Source: an uncultured Isosphaeraceae bacterium
GTDB lineage: Bacteria > Planctomycetota > Planctomycetia > Isosphaerales > Isosphaeraceae
Reading direction: 5' to 3'
Assembly: GCA_937858365.1 (NCBI GenBank)
Contig: CALLYK010000305.1
Coordinates: 1-39,452 of the forward strand
Length of the DNA stretch: 39,452 nucleotides
Made by a program: the position numbers and the translations under genes. Below are positions 38,409-39,452 of the stretch, piece after piece (positions within the stretch are counted from its first letter, which is position 1; each line of letters begins with the position of its first letter). The notes beneath the pieces were generated by a model. It saw nothing but the letters and a program-made list of their open reading frames with translations, was not told the origin of the DNA and did no database searches.

Positions 38409-39452
38409 TCATCCCTCCGGGGCGATGAGTTCAGCCTCTTCACTCCGCTTCGATGTTTGGGGGAACTCGAACTCTCCGAGCACCGGCACGCCGCCATATC
38501 TCCCGGCCAGATAGCCCTTCTGAAACGGTCCACCGACCCTCAGTTTGAAGTCCTCCAGTGAATAGAGGTCGGTTTGACCGGCACTTTCTTTTTCGGTGAG
38601 CCAGACCTGATCGCGGCGGAACAGAGTCGGGTCCAAGAGGCTCGTGTCGTGCGTCGTGAAAACAAGCTGGGCGTTCCCCGGGTTTGTTTTCGGGTCATGG
38701 AACAGTTGAACGATCGCACGGGTGATGTAAGCATGAAGGCTCGTATCCAGTTCGTCCATGACCAAGACGGCCCCCTTCCGAAGAACGTCGTAGATGGGTC
38801 CAAGGAGTTCCAGCAGCCGCTGGGTGCCGTCCGACTCCAAGCTCAGGTCCCAGTTGATGTCCTCGTTGGTCCCCGGCAAGCGGCGAGCGGTACGGACCTC
38901 CACCTTGAACTCGTTGTGGAAGTCGTCCGCCAAGTACTTCCTCATTTCCTCCGGGATGTCGCTTGTGAAATCCAGATAGACCTTAAGTCCTTTCCTCTCT
39001 CGGGCCACCAAGCGGTCGATTCCGGTATCCGCCGCCCTCAGGACCTTGGCGACCCATTCGCGAAATCGACCGTTGTTAAGGAGTTGCTCCTTGGTGTATC
39101 TCATGAAGCGGGTCTGGCCATGAACGACTTTGAGGTCGGTTCGGAACCAATCGTGCACCGGCTTGATCTGGGCGTGGTTCCATTGGGCCGCGACCGACAG
39201 GAATAGGGCGTTGTCCCGCGTGCGCTCGGCCAGTTGCGCCTTGTCGCCTCGGAAGTGGGTCCGGCTCCAAACCCAAGCGGACTTGCCGTCCTCGCCGACG
39301 GTCCGGTGGTCACCAAGGAAACTGCCGCGGGCATGCTCTGGCTGCAGAAGAACTTCCTGATCTGACCGGCCACGATGACTGAAGGAACGACAACGCAGGG
39401 CAGGGGCGGTCAACCGCCCCTGCTGGAACTGTCGCATGTCTCCAAGCATTTC
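38409..39452 (-). CDS. RloA-like AAA ATPase, C-terminal part (runs off window)
   Basis: At least 347 residues, open to the right edge, so the true start and the Walker A motif are probably outside. The C-terminal part of an AAA_15/AAA_21 (SMC/OLD-like) ATPase is clear: 'SLESDGTQRLLELLGPIYDVL' (signature-like), Walker B 'GAVLVMDELDTSLH', and 'LVFTTHDTSLLD' with the switch His. The frame's first ~45 residues look less typical and contain a perfect palindrome at 39400-39423. It pairs with the RloB gene downstream, as in the RloAB/AbiL systems where ATPase and TOPRIM protein act together. The N-terminus cannot be judged. Confidence 0.8.
   Translation of the reverse strand, partial: EMLGDMRQFQQGRLTAPALRCRSFSHRGRSDQEVLLQPEHARGSFLGDHRTVGEDGKSAWVWSRTHFRGDKAQLAERTRDNALFLSVAAQWNHAQIKPVHDWFRTDLKVVHGQTRFMRYTKEQLLNNGRFREWVAKVLRAADTGIDRLVARERKGLKVYLDFTSDIPEEMRKYLADDFHNEFKVEVRTARRLPGTNEDINWDLSLESDGTQRLLELLGPIYDVLRKGAVLVMDELDTSLHAYITRAIVQLFHDPKTNPGNAQLVFTTHDTSLLDPTLFRRDQVWLTEKESAGQTDLYSLEDFKLRVGGPFQKGYLAGRYGGVPVLGEFEFPQTSKRSEEAELIAPEG
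39400..39423. repeat. Perfect GC-rich palindrome inside the ATPase frame
   Basis: GCAGGGGCGG (39400-39409) and CCGCCCCTGC (39414-39423) are perfect 10-bp inverted repeats around a 4-base loop TCAA. This looks like a REP/MITE-type repetitive palindrome, yet it lies within an open reading frame and would encode QQGRLTAPAL. Strong hairpins inside coding sequence are unusual; it may be a repeat insertion near the ATPase's N-terminal half. Confidence 0.6.

Noticed and set aside
1-39452. CRISPR array, rRNA or tRNA genes
   Set aside because: No regularly spaced repeats, rRNA-like blocks or cloverleaf-like sequences were recognised; a covariance-model scan would be needed to exclude a tRNA firmly.

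Overview
The window looks like chromosomal DNA of a planctomycete, most likely an Isosphaeraceae-type member (Isosphaera/Singulisphaera/Paludisphaera group). The DNA is GC-rich throughout except for one AT-rich island near 37.5 kb. Several lineage hallmarks are present: a DUF1501 Tat-exported protein, a ThuA-like protein, a Tat-exported sugar-phosphate isomerase next to a Gfo/Idh oxidoreductase, a huge secreted protein with a LEPR-XLL-like motif (SLEARLLL), and many GTG starts with good Shine-Dalgarno sequences. The phylum is fairly secure; the family is inference.

Layout. 1-254 is the 3' end of a group II intron: the last 50 codons of its maturase, a foldable domain V, and a domain VI with a bulged A at 247. 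255-1421 is sparse, with one small zinc-ribbon-like protein and a candidate promoter/hairpin pair. 1422-12500 is a long leftward block: a degenerate tandem receiver-like protein, Mfd, then a tightly packed seven-gene envelope cluster (RDD, SpoIIM/DUF95, membrane protein, DUF4129, DUF4350 lipoprotein, MoxR ATPase, DUF58). 12664-16983 encodes a 1439-residue surface protein with a G8 domain and a CEMIP/TMEM2-like parallel beta-helix, ending at a strong hairpin.

17166-21492 holds a DUF2071 protein and then four genes with signalling-like or degenerate domains. These are a membrane-anchored acyl-carrier-protein-like domain whose phosphopantetheine serine is glutamate, a metallophosphoesterase, an FHA protein, and a PilT-like ATPase with altered Walker A, Asp-box and His-box residues. 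21596-25230 carries isomerase plus oxidoreductase, a homocysteine S-methyltransferase-like protein and an M50 site-2 protease. 25446-31779 is a rightward block: a duplicated membrane domain fused to a spermidine-synthase-like domain, a TlpA thioredoxin, DUF1501 and ThuA. 31792-37385 has an ExeA-like ATPase, RsmE, a half-length TauE/SafE-type protein, and two tandem ABC-2 permeases that each look like a fused dimer. 37497-37613 is the AT-rich island. From there to the right end lies a RloB/RloA-like (AbiL-like) defence pair transcribed leftward, with the ATPase running off the edge.

The most unusual items are the DEL-type ACP fused to a DUF4190 anchor, the PilT-like protein lacking key ATPase residues, the bacterial G8/CEMIP-like giant protein, and the RloAB pair with a perfect palindrome inside the ATPase frame. 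Starts were chosen from visible ribosome binding sites, gene overlaps and conserved N-termini, and are stated as uncertain where these disagree. No tRNA, rRNA, CRISPR array or complete insertion sequence was seen.
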